A stretch of DNA of 48,519 nt from an uncultured Rhodospirillales bacterium. GTDB taxonomy: Bacteria; Pseudomonadota; Alphaproteobacteria; ATCC43930; CGMCC-115725. Below the pieces are notes generated by a model. That model was not told where the DNA came from. It searched no databases and saw nothing but the letters and a program-made list of their open reading frames with translations. The stretch covers positions 1-48,519 of the forward strand of contig CAIJOA010000002.1 of assembly GCA_903822185.1 (NCBI GenBank), read 5' to 3'. Positions 25,677 through 34,149 of this stretch are shown here, one piece after another; within the stretch, counting starts at the first letter, position 1, and each line of letters opens with the position of its first letter. The position numbers and the translations under genes were made by a program.

Positions 25677-26591
25677 CTACGGCGCGATCATCCTCGCCGC
25701 ATCCGGATTCGATTTGACGAAGCCTTGATGCCGCGCCAGATCGATGAAGAATTGAACCTGCTCGGGATGCACGGTTACGCCGAGGATCGGCATAGGGGTG
25801 GCTGCGACCACCGCCTCCGGCTGCTTGGTATATTTGACGATCGCCGCGCGCGCCTCGGCGTCGTGCGTATTGATGAACTCAATCGCTTCGGTGAGCGATT
25901 GACGATAGGCGGCGACAGCGTCCTTATGGGCGGTCGTCCACTCTCTGGTTGAAGCATAGACCGACGTCAGCGTGTTCTTCGGCAGGCTTTCATCGGGGTT
26001 GCCGACGACATAGCCGATCTGTTCCAGCTTGCCGTAATAAGGATCGATCGCGCTGACCCCCGACACGATTCCGGCATTGAGAGCGTCGTACATCTGCTGA
26101 AAGCCGATCTCGGCGAAATCGACCTTGTTGTAATCGACACCGTTCAATTCGAGCCACCGCCGCGCGATCACATGGATCAGGGTGTTGAGCGACGGGACGC
26201 CGACTTTCTTGCCGATCAGATCGCTCGGCGTTTTAATACCGCTACCGTTTTTGACGAAAACGCCCGACCGCGATTTAGACGGCGACAGGCTCGTCGAGCC
26301 GACGAAAACCACGTCGATCCCCTGATCGCTTGCCTGAATGACGGCGAGCGCCGAGGGCGTGACGATCTGCGCCGATCCGCCGACCAGCGCCGAGATCACG
26401 GCGCCCTGATTGGTCAGCAGCACCAGATCGACATCGAGACCATGCTTTTGAAAGATACCCTGTTCTTTCGCGATGTATGACGGCGTCAGGCCGGTCGTCG
26501 GCGAATAGAGGACGCTGATCTTTTCGTTCGCTTGGGCGGCGACGGCAATAAGGCTGGCGACTGCCGATAAAAGGACGGCGACTCTCTTCAT
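25677..26591 (-). CDS. ABC-type substrate-binding protein, NMT1/SsuA-like (orphan)
   Basis: This is a periplasmic binding protein of 304 residues. The ATG at 26591 follows GGGGAGAG by a few bases. The signal peptide runs to about AAQA (residues 19-22). The mature protein begins KISVLYSPTTGLTPSYIAKEQGIFQKHGLDVDLV, a strong match to the NMT1/taurine/thiamine-precursor binding fold. It is divergent from the Rieske oxygenase gene at 26871, and the 279 bases between must hold both promoters. No permease or ATPase is present. The ligand is probably the compound attacked by a nearby oxygenase, which is inference from position. Confidence 0.85.
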   Translation of the reverse strand: MKRVAVLLSAVASLIAVAAQANEKISVLYSPTTGLTPSYIAKEQGIFQKHGLDVDLVLLTNQGAVISALVGGSAQIVTPSALAVIQASDQGIDVVFVGSTSLSPSKSRSGVFVKNGSGIKTPSDLIGKKVGVPSLNTLIHVIARRWLELNGVDYNKVDFAEIGFQQMYDALNAGIVSGVSAIDPYYGKLEQIGYVVGNPDESLPKNTLTSVYASTREWTTAHKDAVAAYRQSLTEAIEFINTHDAEARAAIVKYTKQPEAVVAATPMPILGVTVHPEQVQFFIDLARHQGFVKSNPDAARMIAP

Positions 26592-26870
26592 GGCTCTCTC
26601 CCCGAACATTTGCTTATTTTGTCTGTATTATTGACAGGGCCAGCCGGGCGGCACAACGCGAACTTCAAAATCGATTTGACCGGCAACGGTATAAATACAA
26701 TGATTGAACGATAAGCGGCGGCGTCCATGAGGCGTCGCGTACGAGCGCGGAGGAAAAAGACAGGCTCTATTCCATAGAAAATTGCGGGGTGCCTTCGCGC
26801 ATCCAAGTTCCCACAAGAAACGCGGTCCCGACGGGCCGCATCGCGGATTCGCCGGATCGATGAGGCTGTC

Positions 26871-28154
26871 ATGTCACTGGAAACTGATTCCGAAATTCTG
26901 ACTCGCGTCGGCCCCGGCACACCGGTCGGCGAAATGATGCGCCATTACTGGCTGCCGGCGCTGAAGTCGTCCGAGCTTAAAGCCGATGGCGATCCCGTTC
27001 GGCTGATGCTGCTCGGCGAGAAGCTTGTCGCATTTCGCGACACCGACGGTAGGGTCGGTGTGATGGATCACCGCTGCCCGCATCGCTGCGCCTCGCTGTT
27101 CCTAGGCCGTAACGAGCAAGGCGGTATTCGCTGTGTCTATCATGGCTGGAAATTCGACGTCGAAGGCAAGTGCCTCGACATGCCAAACCTGCCGCCGCGC
27201 CAACAGTTCAAGGACAAGGTTCACACCAAGGTCTATCGCGTCGCTGAGCGGAACGGCCTCGTTTACGTCTATATGGGCGCGGCCGAACAGACGCCACCCC
27301 TACCCGATTTTCCCGCCGCTCAGATTCCCGCGGATCAAGTGTCGATCACCTTCGTCATGCGCGAATGCAACTGGCTGCAGGCGCTCGAAGGCGACATCGA
27401 CACGTCGCATCTCGACTTTCTTCATTTCGGCTCGATGGGACGATCCAATTTCTCGCCCAGCGATCCGACGCGGTTCGGGACGATCCATCGCGATCCGGAA
27501 TACAAAGTGGACGATACGGAGCTGGGCACGTTTTACGGCGCCTATCGTCCTGCCGATAATGGCCAGACTTATTGGCGCATCGCCCACTTCGTCTTTCCGT
27601 GCTGGACGCTGGCACCCTTCGTTGCGTTCGAGCATTACCGGGTCGCACGCGCCTGGGTGCCGCTCGACGATACCCATTTGATGTTCGTTATGATCGCGCC
27701 GAAAGAAGGATCGGGTTCCGTTACCGAACGTGAAGCTATTTTGCCGAATACGACCGATTGGCTCGGCCGGTTCCGCTCTTCGCTCAATTTCGGCAACGAC
27801 TACAACATCGACCGGGAAGCGCAGCGGACATCGTCGTTTACCGGCATCACCGGCGTCCATTATCAGGATCAGGCCGTGACCGAGAGCATGGGGCCGATCA
27901 CCGATCGTTCGTTTGAACATCTCGCGGCCAGCGATCGCATGCTCATGGCGGTCCGCCGGCGCATTCTTGGCGCAGCGAAGGCGCTCGCCGAAAACGGAAC
28001 CATTCCCCCCGGCGGCGGCGCGAACGATGCCGAAGCTTACCGTCGTATCCGAGCCGGATACTTCCTCGCACCGGACACACGGCCCTGGCCCGATGTCTAT
28101 CACCAGCAAGTCGAGGCGGTTGCAAAAAACAACCCCAACGTCGCGGCGGAGTAA
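26871..28154 (+). CDS. Rieske non-heme iron oxygenase, large subunit (phthalate dioxygenase-like)
   Basis: This 427-residue protein has the Rieske [2Fe-2S] site C69-x-H71 and C88-x2-H91 (CPHRCAS and CVYHGWKF). The mononuclear iron site is near 174-190 (GDIDTSHLDFLH), with the bridging Asp and two His. Length and layout match single-component alpha subunits such as phthalate 4,5-dioxygenase, which work without a beta subunit. The electron-supplying reductase is not encoded next to it. It is divergent from an NMT1-type binding-protein gene, the third binding-protein/oxygenase pair in the window. The substrate is unknown; an aromatic acid is plausible. Confidence 0.9.
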   Translation: MSLETDSEILTRVGPGTPVGEMMRHYWLPALKSSELKADGDPVRLMLLGEKLVAFRDTDGRVGVMDHRCPHRCASLFLGRNEQGGIRCVYHGWKFDVEGKCLDMPNLPPRQQFKDKVHTKVYRVAERNGLVYVYMGAAEQTPPLPDFPAAQIPADQVSITFVMRECNWLQALEGDIDTSHLDFLHFGSMGRSNFSPSDPTRFGTIHRDPEYKVDDTELGTFYGAYRPADNGQTYWRIAHFVFPCWTLAPFVAFEHYRVARAWVPLDDTHLMFVMIAPKEGSGSVTEREAILPNTTDWLGRFRSSLNFGNDYNIDREAQRTSSFTGITGVHYQDQAVTESMGPITDRSFEHLAASDRMLMAVRRRILGAAKALAENGTIPPGGGANDAEAYRRIRAGYFLAPDTRPWPDVYHQQVEAVAKNNPNVAAE

Positions 28155-28177
28155 GCCATACCGTCGGGTGTTTTCGA

Positions 28178-29014
28178 CTATGCCATGACGTCCAGCAATG
28201 CCGGCCGAACGCCGATCTGATCGATCAACCGGTCGAGTTCCGATTTGGCTTGTGCGTTGCTTCGCTGATGCCGCTCGGCCAGGATCAATTCATTTTTCAA
28301 GGAATGTTCGAGGCCGGTCAGTTCCGTGACCCGCACCTTGTAACCGTGTGCTTCCAGCACCAGCCCGCGAATGACGTTGGTGATATGCGCGCCCAGTTCA
28401 CGGCGCTGTATCGGATGCCGCCAAAGCTGGTGCAGCGGCCCCTCCTGGCTTTTCAGCAACTGCGCCACTTCCGCTTGGCAACACGGCACCAGCGCGATGA
28501 CCTTGGCTTCATGGCGCAAGCCGAACCGGATCGCATCGTCGGTCGCGGTGTCGCAAGCATGCAGTGCCGCGACCATATCGACGCGGCCGCCTGCTGCCGT
28601 CGCCTCGGCGATGGACGATGCAATGAATTCCATCCGCTCGATCCCAAGATCGGTTGCGAGCGCGCGCGATGCCTCGATCAGCTCAGTGCGAACCTCGACG
28701 CTGACGAGGCGCCCGCGCCCCGCCGGTCCCAGGACCAGTTCATGCAGCAGAAACCCGAGATAGGATTTTCCTGCCCCCAGATCGGCCAGCACCGGCTCGT
28801 CGGGGCCTGTCTGCAAGGCCTCGAGCGATGGCCGCAGAAGCTGCGTCAGATGAAGCACCTGCTTTAGCTTTCGCCGCGAGTCCGCGTTGAGCGCGCCTTC
28901 GCGCGTCAGGATATGCAGCGCCTTCAGCAGCGCAACGGACTTGCCCGGCTGCTGGCTCGGCCAGATATCGGCGATCGCTTCGATGCCCGGAGGCTTTTTG
29001 TGATGTTTCGCCAT
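28178..29014 (-). CDS. SAM-dependent methyltransferase-like protein (methyltransferase 32 type)
   Basis: This is a 278-residue cytoplasmic protein, using the ATG at 29014; an upstream ATG would add 19 residues. The N-terminal third is helical and lysine-rich. A SAM-binding motif I is seen at VLADLGAGKSYLGFLL, with an acidic residue after the second strand (SVEVRTELIEASRALA). ALHACDTATDDAIRFG and VPCCQ resemble the family of predicted methyltransferases related to eukaryotic GSTCD. The substrate is unknown and no tRNA or rRNA context is visible. It converges with the Rieske gene with a 23-base gap and no terminator. Confidence 0.75.
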   Translation of the reverse strand: MAKHHKKPPGIEAIADIWPSQQPGKSVALLKALHILTREGALNADSRRKLKQVLHLTQLLRPSLEALQTGPDEPVLADLGAGKSYLGFLLHELVLGPAGRGRLVSVEVRTELIEASRALATDLGIERMEFIASSIAEATAAGGRVDMVAALHACDTATDDAIRFGLRHEAKVIALVPCCQAEVAQLLKSQEGPLHQLWRHPIQRRELGAHITNVIRGLVLEAHGYKVRVTELTGLEHSLKNELILAERHQRSNAQAKSELDRLIDQIGVRPALLDVMA

Positions 29015-29421
29015 GAGGGGAAATCTTAGTCCAATGGGACGTTTGAAGAGCGGCGCGCTGGGGCCTGCCACTAGGCGCTTCAGCGTCGGTGGCGTCCCAA
29101 CAGGAGAGGAACGCCAAAACTTAAGTGGCTGACCAGACTATAAAATCTGTTTTAGCGTTGTCCGTGCGCCGAGTTGGGCGCGGCGGACAACATATCGAAA
29201 TAGCTTCCAAATTGCAACGGAGGCCCTCCGCGCGGCGATCGAAGATTGGGTGTCGTTATAGTGCCGCTATTCTTCGCGATCGGCGATGCCTGGCTCATGC
29301 CGGAAGGCCACAACACCGAAGTCGTTGTCGAAGAATGGATAAAATTTGTACTTAGTTGCTCCATCGACGCCGATAGTCGGTTGGCGCAGATGACGTAACT
29401 CGACGTCGGATTTCTCACCGC
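29015..29421. other. Gene-free stretch with coding-like fragments
   Basis: About 400 bases with no complete gene. Two short coding-like frames follow each other on the plus strand. One is an open frame ending at TAG 29259-29261, with GC-rich third positions and the translation ATEALRAAIEDWVSL. The other is in a neighbouring frame from GTG 29261 to TAA 29396-29398, translated in part as FAIGDAWLMPEGHNTEVV. I do not recognise either, and a ribosome binding site is missing before both. It may be a decayed gene fragment. No repeats or hairpins stand out. Confidence 0.35.
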
Positions 29422-29583
29422 TTAGCATCGGTGGAGGCAATCTTGCGGATGCGTCCTTATCTGTACCTGCTCCGCCAGATCATCGTAGGCCTCTGCAAGT
29501 CGGAGCCCTTGCATTCGTAGTTCCGCGTTGTCTTGTGTCGCGGCTCTTTTGCGAAGAAGCGCGGCGATAGCACGATAGTGCAT
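29422..29583 (-). CDS. Small helical hypothetical protein, 53 residues
   Basis: The product begins MHYRAIAALLRKRAATQD and continues ELRMQGLRLAEAYDDLAEQ. Short orphan proteins with a pattern like YRxxAxxLRxxAxxxxDxxxRxxLxxLAxxYxxLA are common in alphaproteobacteria, especially rhizobia, and are predicted helical hairpins of unknown function. I use the internal ATG at 29583. An upstream ATG at 29679 in the same frame would add 32 residues that do not fit this pattern. It is divergent from the LysR gene. Confidence 0.5.
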   Translation of the reverse strand: MHYRAIAALLRKRAATQDNAELRMQGLRLAEAYDDLAEQVQIRTHPQDCLHRC

Positions 29584-29721
29584 TTCTCGGCTTACCACTC
29601 TCGATACGCCTCCCGCATGCAAACTGACTCTAATGCGCTGTGGAAGCGCGATGGTTCGTTGGTCATCTGCGCTCGGCATACGGGCCGATGAGCGTGGTGT
29701 GATGTATAAGAGAGTTGCAAG

Positions 29722-29744
29722 ATCGATATTCTCCCATTATCGAT
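29722..29744 (+). promoter_or_regulatory. LysR-type dyad ahead of the LysR gene
   Basis: ATCGATA (29722-29728) and TATCGAT (29738-29744) are perfect inverted repeats with a 9-base spacer, so T-N11-A fits as well. The dyad ends five bases before the ATG of the LysR gene. LysR regulators commonly repress their own gene from such a site. Confidence 0.5.
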
Positions 29745-29749
29745 TCATC

Positions 29750-30670
29750 ATGGAACTTCGCCAGCTACGCTATTTCGTGGCTATCGCCGAGGTGGAAAAC
29801 TTCCGCCGCGCGGGAGATATGCTGAAAATCGCCCAGCCGGCTCTTTCGACACAGATCGCACTCTTGGAAAAAGAGATCGGTACGAAGCTCTTCGAACGAT
29901 TGCCTCGCGGAATTCGTCTATCCGAAGCCGGCCGCTCGTTTCTGACCGATGCAAAAGTTATTTTGGCTAAGCTTGACGACGCTCGCGATCGCGCGCGTAG
30001 CATCGGGACAGGCGAGGCTGGTCCTTTGCGGGTTGCATTTTCCGAAGTTAGCGCCTCGGACGATATCATCGTTGAAAGCATGAGGATGTTTCGCGCACGA
30101 GCGCCCCAGGTAAATTTGGCGATGTTGCCGATGCCATCGCGATCGCAGGAAACTGCCTTAAGAGATCGACAGGTTGATGCCTGCTTTCTCTATCTAAGGC
30201 CTGAAATTTACGAGGAGTTTTCATCGCTTCGGCTTCGTGCCTATAAGATCTTCGCCGCCATCCCAGCCACGCATCCCCTTGCCAAGCTGGCGGAAATCGA
30301 AATCAAGGATTGCGCGGGCGAGCCCGTTATCTTGATGAGTTCCGCAGCTACGCCCCGTCTCTACAAAGGTCTGATGGCGGCGTTCGCTAAAGCCGATGTG
30401 ATTCCCCGCATTGCCCAGGAAGTGATCGGCGCTCCGCAAATGCTGACCCTCGTCTCGATGGGTCTTGGCATTGGTTTGATCAGTCGTGCCGCTCAATCGA
30501 GGACTCCCGATGGTGTCGTTATGCGCCCCGTCCGCGATATCGATCTGTGTTTTTCGTTTGATCTCGCCTGGCACCGCGAAAACAAATCTCTCGCATTGGC
30601 TACGCTCATCGATGTCGTACGCGAAGTGACGCCGCTGCCGCCCCCACCCGCCTTTCGCATGGCGGATTGA
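29750..30670 (+). CDS. LysR-family transcriptional regulator
   Basis: This is a 306-residue regulator starting at the ATG at 29750 (MELRQLRYFVAIAEVENF). The N-terminal winged helix-turn-helix covers residues 1-60, with the characteristic RAGDMLKIAQPALSTQIALLEKEIGTKLFER. A two-lobed effector domain follows from about 90 (GPLRVAFSEVSASDDI). Such proteins usually sense a small aromatic or organic acid and activate a neighbouring operon. The genes converging on it (binding protein, ferredoxin, Rieske oxygenase) are the obvious candidate targets. A dyad just upstream of its start suggests autoregulation. Confidence 0.92.
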   Translation: MELRQLRYFVAIAEVENFRRAGDMLKIAQPALSTQIALLEKEIGTKLFERLPRGIRLSEAGRSFLTDAKVILAKLDDARDRARSIGTGEAGPLRVAFSEVSASDDIIVESMRMFRARAPQVNLAMLPMPSRSQETALRDRQVDACFLYLRPEIYEEFSSLRLRAYKIFAAIPATHPLAKLAEIEIKDCAGEPVILMSSAATPRLYKGLMAAFAKADVIPRIAQEVIGAPQMLTLVSMGLGIGLISRAAQSRTPDGVVMRPVRDIDLCFSFDLAWHRENKSLALATLIDVVREVTPLPPPPAFRMAD

Positions 30671-30680
30671 TACGGTCGCC

Positions 30681-31670
30681 TCAACGCGGCGGAAGAAATT
30701 CTTCGGTATAAAGCTTTGTCATATCCGGTGTTTGGTCGAGCAACCCCATCGATACATAGGCATCCGCCAACGGCATCACGATTTTTGGATCGAACCGCCC
30801 GTCACGCGAAAAATAATTGGTTGGCAAGACAGCATTAAGCGACTGGGTTGCAACGGCGGCCGATCGATTCATGATTCGAGCGAAGACCGGAATGGCCTTG
30901 TCCTCGTGGGCGTAGATAAACGAAATCGTATTGGTCCAGCCTTTCAAAAAAGCGCGAACAGCCTTTGGGTTTTCGCGCATGATATGGCTCGTCGCGGTGA
31001 CAACACCGGTCGCGAGGGAGGGAACAAAACTGCCGAAATTGAGAAGGATGCGGCCTTGCTTCTTTTCTTCAAAGTCATAGCCAAGAGAAATATCGCTTAC
31101 GGCCCCGTCAATGTCTCCCGTCCGCATCATGGCAACATGCCCGGTCTGCGAATTCGCGCCGACGAGTTTTATACCGTTCACGCCCCATCCTTTGATGCGG
31201 GACAAATCCATCGTCAGCCACGCGGTCAGCGAATGAAGCCCGGTGACGGCGATCTTCCTGTCTTTAAGGTCGTCAACTGCCTTGATCACGCTATCGTTGC
31301 CGACCACGATGATGAGATCGTATGGTGCGATGCCCAAAAGAGCGATAGCTTTGAATGGCGCCCCCTTTGGAATCAAAGCCAGTTCAGGCGTCGCGGTGAT
31401 GCCGATATCGACGCTGTCGGCGATCATCGCCTGCGATAGATTTCCGCCGCCGCCAAACGAGGTCAGCTCGATATCCAGTCCTTGCTCTTTAAATAATCCG
31501 TATTGAATACCCACATCGATCGGAACCTGGGCAAACGCCGGGCCGACAGATTTTCCGACGCGTAGAGTCATTTCCTCGGAAGACGCGGCTGGCATCAATC
31601 CCCCGAAGATGCCGGCCGACGTGAAGGCGCATAACAAGCTTACTCTCATGGAACGCTTGATCACCCGCAC
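30681..31670 (-). CDS. ABC-type substrate-binding protein, NMT1/SsuA-like (orphan)
   Basis: This is a periplasmic binding protein of 329 residues, starting at a GTG (31670) with GGAGG five bases upstream. A signal peptide ends near PAASSE (residue 30). The mature part begins TLRVGKSVGPAFAQVPIDVGIQYGLFKEQGLDIEL, then SFGGGGNLSQAMIADSVDIG, which is clearly the NMT1/SsuA fold. It is the last gene of a unit with the Rieske oxygenase and a ferredoxin (gap of 24 bases). It ends ten bases from the LysR gene that converges on it. No transport permease or ATPase is nearby. Its ligand is probably the Rieske substrate. Confidence 0.87.
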   Translation of the reverse strand: MRVIKRSMRVSLLCAFTSAGIFGGLMPAASSEEMTLRVGKSVGPAFAQVPIDVGIQYGLFKEQGLDIELTSFGGGGNLSQAMIADSVDIGITATPELALIPKGAPFKAIALLGIAPYDLIIVVGNDSVIKAVDDLKDRKIAVTGLHSLTAWLTMDLSRIKGWGVNGIKLVGANSQTGHVAMMRTGDIDGAVSDISLGYDFEEKKQGRILLNFGSFVPSLATGVVTATSHIMRENPKAVRAFLKGWTNTISFIYAHEDKAIPVFARIMNRSAAVATQSLNAVLPTNYFSRDGRFDPKIVMPLADAYVSMGLLDQTPDMTKLYTEEFLPPR

Positions 31671-31694
31671 GCTTTCCTCCCCTAAAGTTTCGTT

Positions 31695-32027
31695 TTATCC
31701 AGTCGCTGTTTTAAGAATTCGCGCGATCTGTTCACAAAGTCCCGCATCCGACAGATCGATCAGCCGTTCGACCGGCAGACCTCCTTTGACATGCGCCACA
31801 ATCTCGTCGAGATCGCCAATCTCGACCCCGCAGTACCAAGTCCCCTCCGGATGGAGAACGACGTTGGGTCCCATCCAACATGCCCCGAAACAAATCTGTT
31901 CGCGCACGTCGATGTCCGTGCCGTCGACCTTACGACGCAATGCCTCCATGATCGCGACGGAGCCGCCGCTGCGACAGCTCGTGTTCACGCAGACATAACA
32001 AATCGGCGTCTCGGTCGAATCCCTCAT
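31695..32027 (-). CDS. Thioredoxin-like [2Fe-2S] ferredoxin
   Basis: This is a 110-residue cytoplasmic protein with six cysteines at 10, 13, 18, 46, 50 and 66. The spacing C13-x4-C18 and C46-x3-C50 (VCVNTSCRS and ICFGACWMG) matches thioredoxin-like ferredoxins related to the NuoE domain. It lies nine bases after the Rieske oxygenase stop, so it is probably the electron donor for that enzyme. Classical plant-type ferredoxins are the usual partner, so this pairing is uncommon. No ferredoxin reductase gene is in the window. The cluster assignment is from the cysteine pattern only. Confidence 0.85.
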   Translation of the reverse strand: MRDSTETPICYVCVNTSCRSGGSVAIMEALRRKVDGTDIDVREQICFGACWMGPNVVLHPEGTWYCGVEIGDLDEIVAHVKGGLPVERLIDLSDAGLCEQIARILKTATG

Positions 32028-32036
32028 AATCCGCGA

Positions 32037-33176
32037 TTATTCACCGACTTCCTTCACAGCAAGTGCGGCCTGTTCCGGCGGTGCTTCCGGCGGCTTTGAA
32101 CGGACCCATTTTTTCAATGGCTTTCCTTCCAACATCGCCCGCAGTTCGCGGAACCACATGGCTCGTTGCATCACTACCTGCCCGTCGTGCCGGCTCAGAT
32201 TCTCGGTATCCCAATCTTCATAAATTGCGCCCTGCCCGCACTGCGCCAAAGCATCGGCGACGTTGACGAGAATATTCATGTCGCCATCGCGCAAATCTTC
32301 GATGTGAAGATTCCCGGCGAGAATTTCACGGACATAATGGTTGGCCTTTTCGGCAGCTCCATCGGCAGTCCAGCTTCCCGGATAAGACAGGACCGAGAAA
32401 TTGTAATGCGACGCATCGTCGATCGGGACACGCCAGAAAAGCGCGCCGCCGCGACCGTCATACGGCGGGCGACCGACATTGACGCTCGTGATTTCCGCCA
32501 TGTTCGGCATGAGGAACAACGCGATATGGACGCGACCGTTTGGAAGGACCGCCTGGCAGCCGAACTCCGTTTCTTCCATTGATACCAGCGGAACCGTCTC
32601 GCCGCTGCGCAGCCCATGGACCCACGGCACATGCGCCAAGTCGTTGTTCATATGCTGGAAATAGTTGCACTCGCGCATGTAGTAATCGCTCGCTTGCACC
32701 TTCTTTTCCCAATCGGGATAAAGCGGAAATTCAGGCGGCTCGCCTTCGCCGATATAAGCGAAGATTAGTCCGAGATATTCGCGGACCGGATATGATCTGA
32801 TTTTGATCCGCTCGCAGAACGGCTTTGGCTCGTTCGGCTGCTCGGTACATTGTCCATCCGCGCCGTATTTCCAGCCGTGATAAAAGCAACGAATCTCGTC
32901 GCCTTCGACCCAGCCTGTGCTGAGCTGCGTGCCGCGATGCCGGCAACGGAAATCGAGAAGATGGGCTTTCCCGCCTTCGCCGCGGAAGAGCGTAAATTCC
33001 TCGTTCATGATTTTCAGGGGCTTCGATCGGCCCGGTTTCAAGAGGCTTGCGACCCAGACGGGGTGCCAGAAAGTCCGAAGATACCGCCCTGCCGTCGTCC
33101 CGGGACCGGTATGGAAAACGTCTTCCCAAGGCGCCTTTTCACGGCATTTCGGATCCATATTGATGCTCGTATCCAT
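32037..33176 (-). CDS. Rieske non-heme iron oxygenase, large subunit
   Basis: This 379-residue protein has the Rieske ligands C78-x-H80 and C97-x2-H100 (FRCRHRG and IRCFYHGWKY). The mononuclear iron His pair is H182 and H187 in NNDLAHVPWVHG. The ATG at 33176 follows GGAGG by ten bases; two upstream in-frame ATGs are weaker. Only about 30% identity to the other Rieske protein is suggested by eye, so the substrates probably differ. It heads an operon with the thioredoxin-like ferredoxin and a solute-binding protein. A CoA-free aromatic or similar substrate is plausible but unproven. Confidence 0.9.
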   Translation of the reverse strand: MDTSINMDPKCREKAPWEDVFHTGPGTTAGRYLRTFWHPVWVASLLKPGRSKPLKIMNEEFTLFRGEGGKAHLLDFRCRHRGTQLSTGWVEGDEIRCFYHGWKYGADGQCTEQPNEPKPFCERIKIRSYPVREYLGLIFAYIGEGEPPEFPLYPDWEKKVQASDYYMRECNYFQHMNNDLAHVPWVHGLRSGETVPLVSMEETEFGCQAVLPNGRVHIALFLMPNMAEITSVNVGRPPYDGRGGALFWRVPIDDASHYNFSVLSYPGSWTADGAAEKANHYVREILAGNLHIEDLRDGDMNILVNVADALAQCGQGAIYEDWDTENLSRHDGQVVMQRAMWFRELRAMLEGKPLKKWVRSKPPEAPPEQAALAVKEVGE

Positions 33177-33296
33177 CTGGCCGTGACCTCCCATTCGAGC
33201 GCTTGGCGCCAAACATAAGCTCTCCGTTAAGCCGGATGCCCTGTTTCATATTTCTATCGCGGGAAGATTCGGTCGGTCCAATAGTATCGACCACGA

Positions 33297-33323
33297 CGAC
33301 CGATCGCGACGCGTTATCGGTCG
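33297..33323. other. Stem-loop after the glycosylase stop
   Basis: CGACCGAT (33297-33304) and ATCGGTCG (33316-33323) form an 8-bp stem with an 11-base loop. The arm ends at the TAG of the frameshifted glycosylase gene. No T-run follows on the minus strand, so it could be a weak terminator or a transcript 3' end marker. The upstream region of the Rieske operon lies just beyond it. Confidence 0.35.
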
Positions 33324-33907
33324 CTAGGGCGATAACGGAAACCGCCGGCTCAGATACGGACTATTCTTCAAGCCATAACGCCGATGTGCATCGGCGCCTT
33401 TGGTAATGCCGATGCGGACTCCCGTCGAGATCGCCGGAGTTGCGCTTCGTTGGTTCAATTTGAACGGTAGCTCGATAACCATTCTGCCGTCGAGAGCGCC
33501 CGTCACGTGAAGCGCTTGGCACAATCGGCCTGGACCGCTGCACAGCAAGCGAGGGTTATCGGTATGGCGTAAAGCTTTCATAAGATGGATGCCTTGCGTT
33601 GGCTCAAGCGCGCGAATGAGGACGGCGCTTCCGACGAGGCATACGATATTCAAGCACCAGTGAATCCCATAAGACCGGTAGATATAGGCAGAGCCAGCTT
33701 CCGCGAACATCGTTCCGTTCTGACGCGTCCGGCGCCCCTGAAAGCTGTGAGAGGCGGGATCTTCGCTGTCATAGCTTTCTGTTTCGACGATAAGACCGCC
33801 AACACCATCAACCGTCAGTTCAACGCCGATCAGTTCTCTGGCGACGACATCGACGTCACGGGCAAAAAATCTTGTGGAAGCCTATCTGGACTCAGGGTAA
33901 CGGACAT
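33324..33907 (-). pseudogene. 3-methyladenine DNA glycosylase (AAG/MPG family), one-base frameshift
   Basis: The whole family fold is readable in two frames. From the ATG at 33907 the first frame gives MSVTLSPDRLPQDF. The sequence then switches to the frame that carries ARDVDVVARELIG, VETESYDSEDPASHSF, MFAEAGSAYIYRSYGIHWCLN and LIRALEP, the conserved AAG/MPG segments including the active-site Glu region. The switch falls in a run of six A's on the plus strand (33864-33869). One more base there gives a continuous 194-residue protein of the right length. It may be a real frameshift, a slippage site or a read error. The enzyme would remove 3-methyladenine from DNA. Confidence 0.85.
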
Positions 33908-34149
33908 CGTTATTCGCGCTCCTTCGCGGACGGCGCAGTACTCGCAAAGACACGCTCATTAGGACGTTTGATCCGTCAGTTCAGAAGACCGATTTGCGGA
34001 ATTGAGTGAGTGAGCGAGGCAAGTTCTGTCACCTGCCGGGAGCATTTCCACGAGGCCGAACGCGAGGGCTTTTGGAGGATCCAGCCCAATCGGCTTGGGA
34101 CACTACTGGGACACTCGGCCTGCCGTTTTTGCCGACCCGCTTGTTTAGT

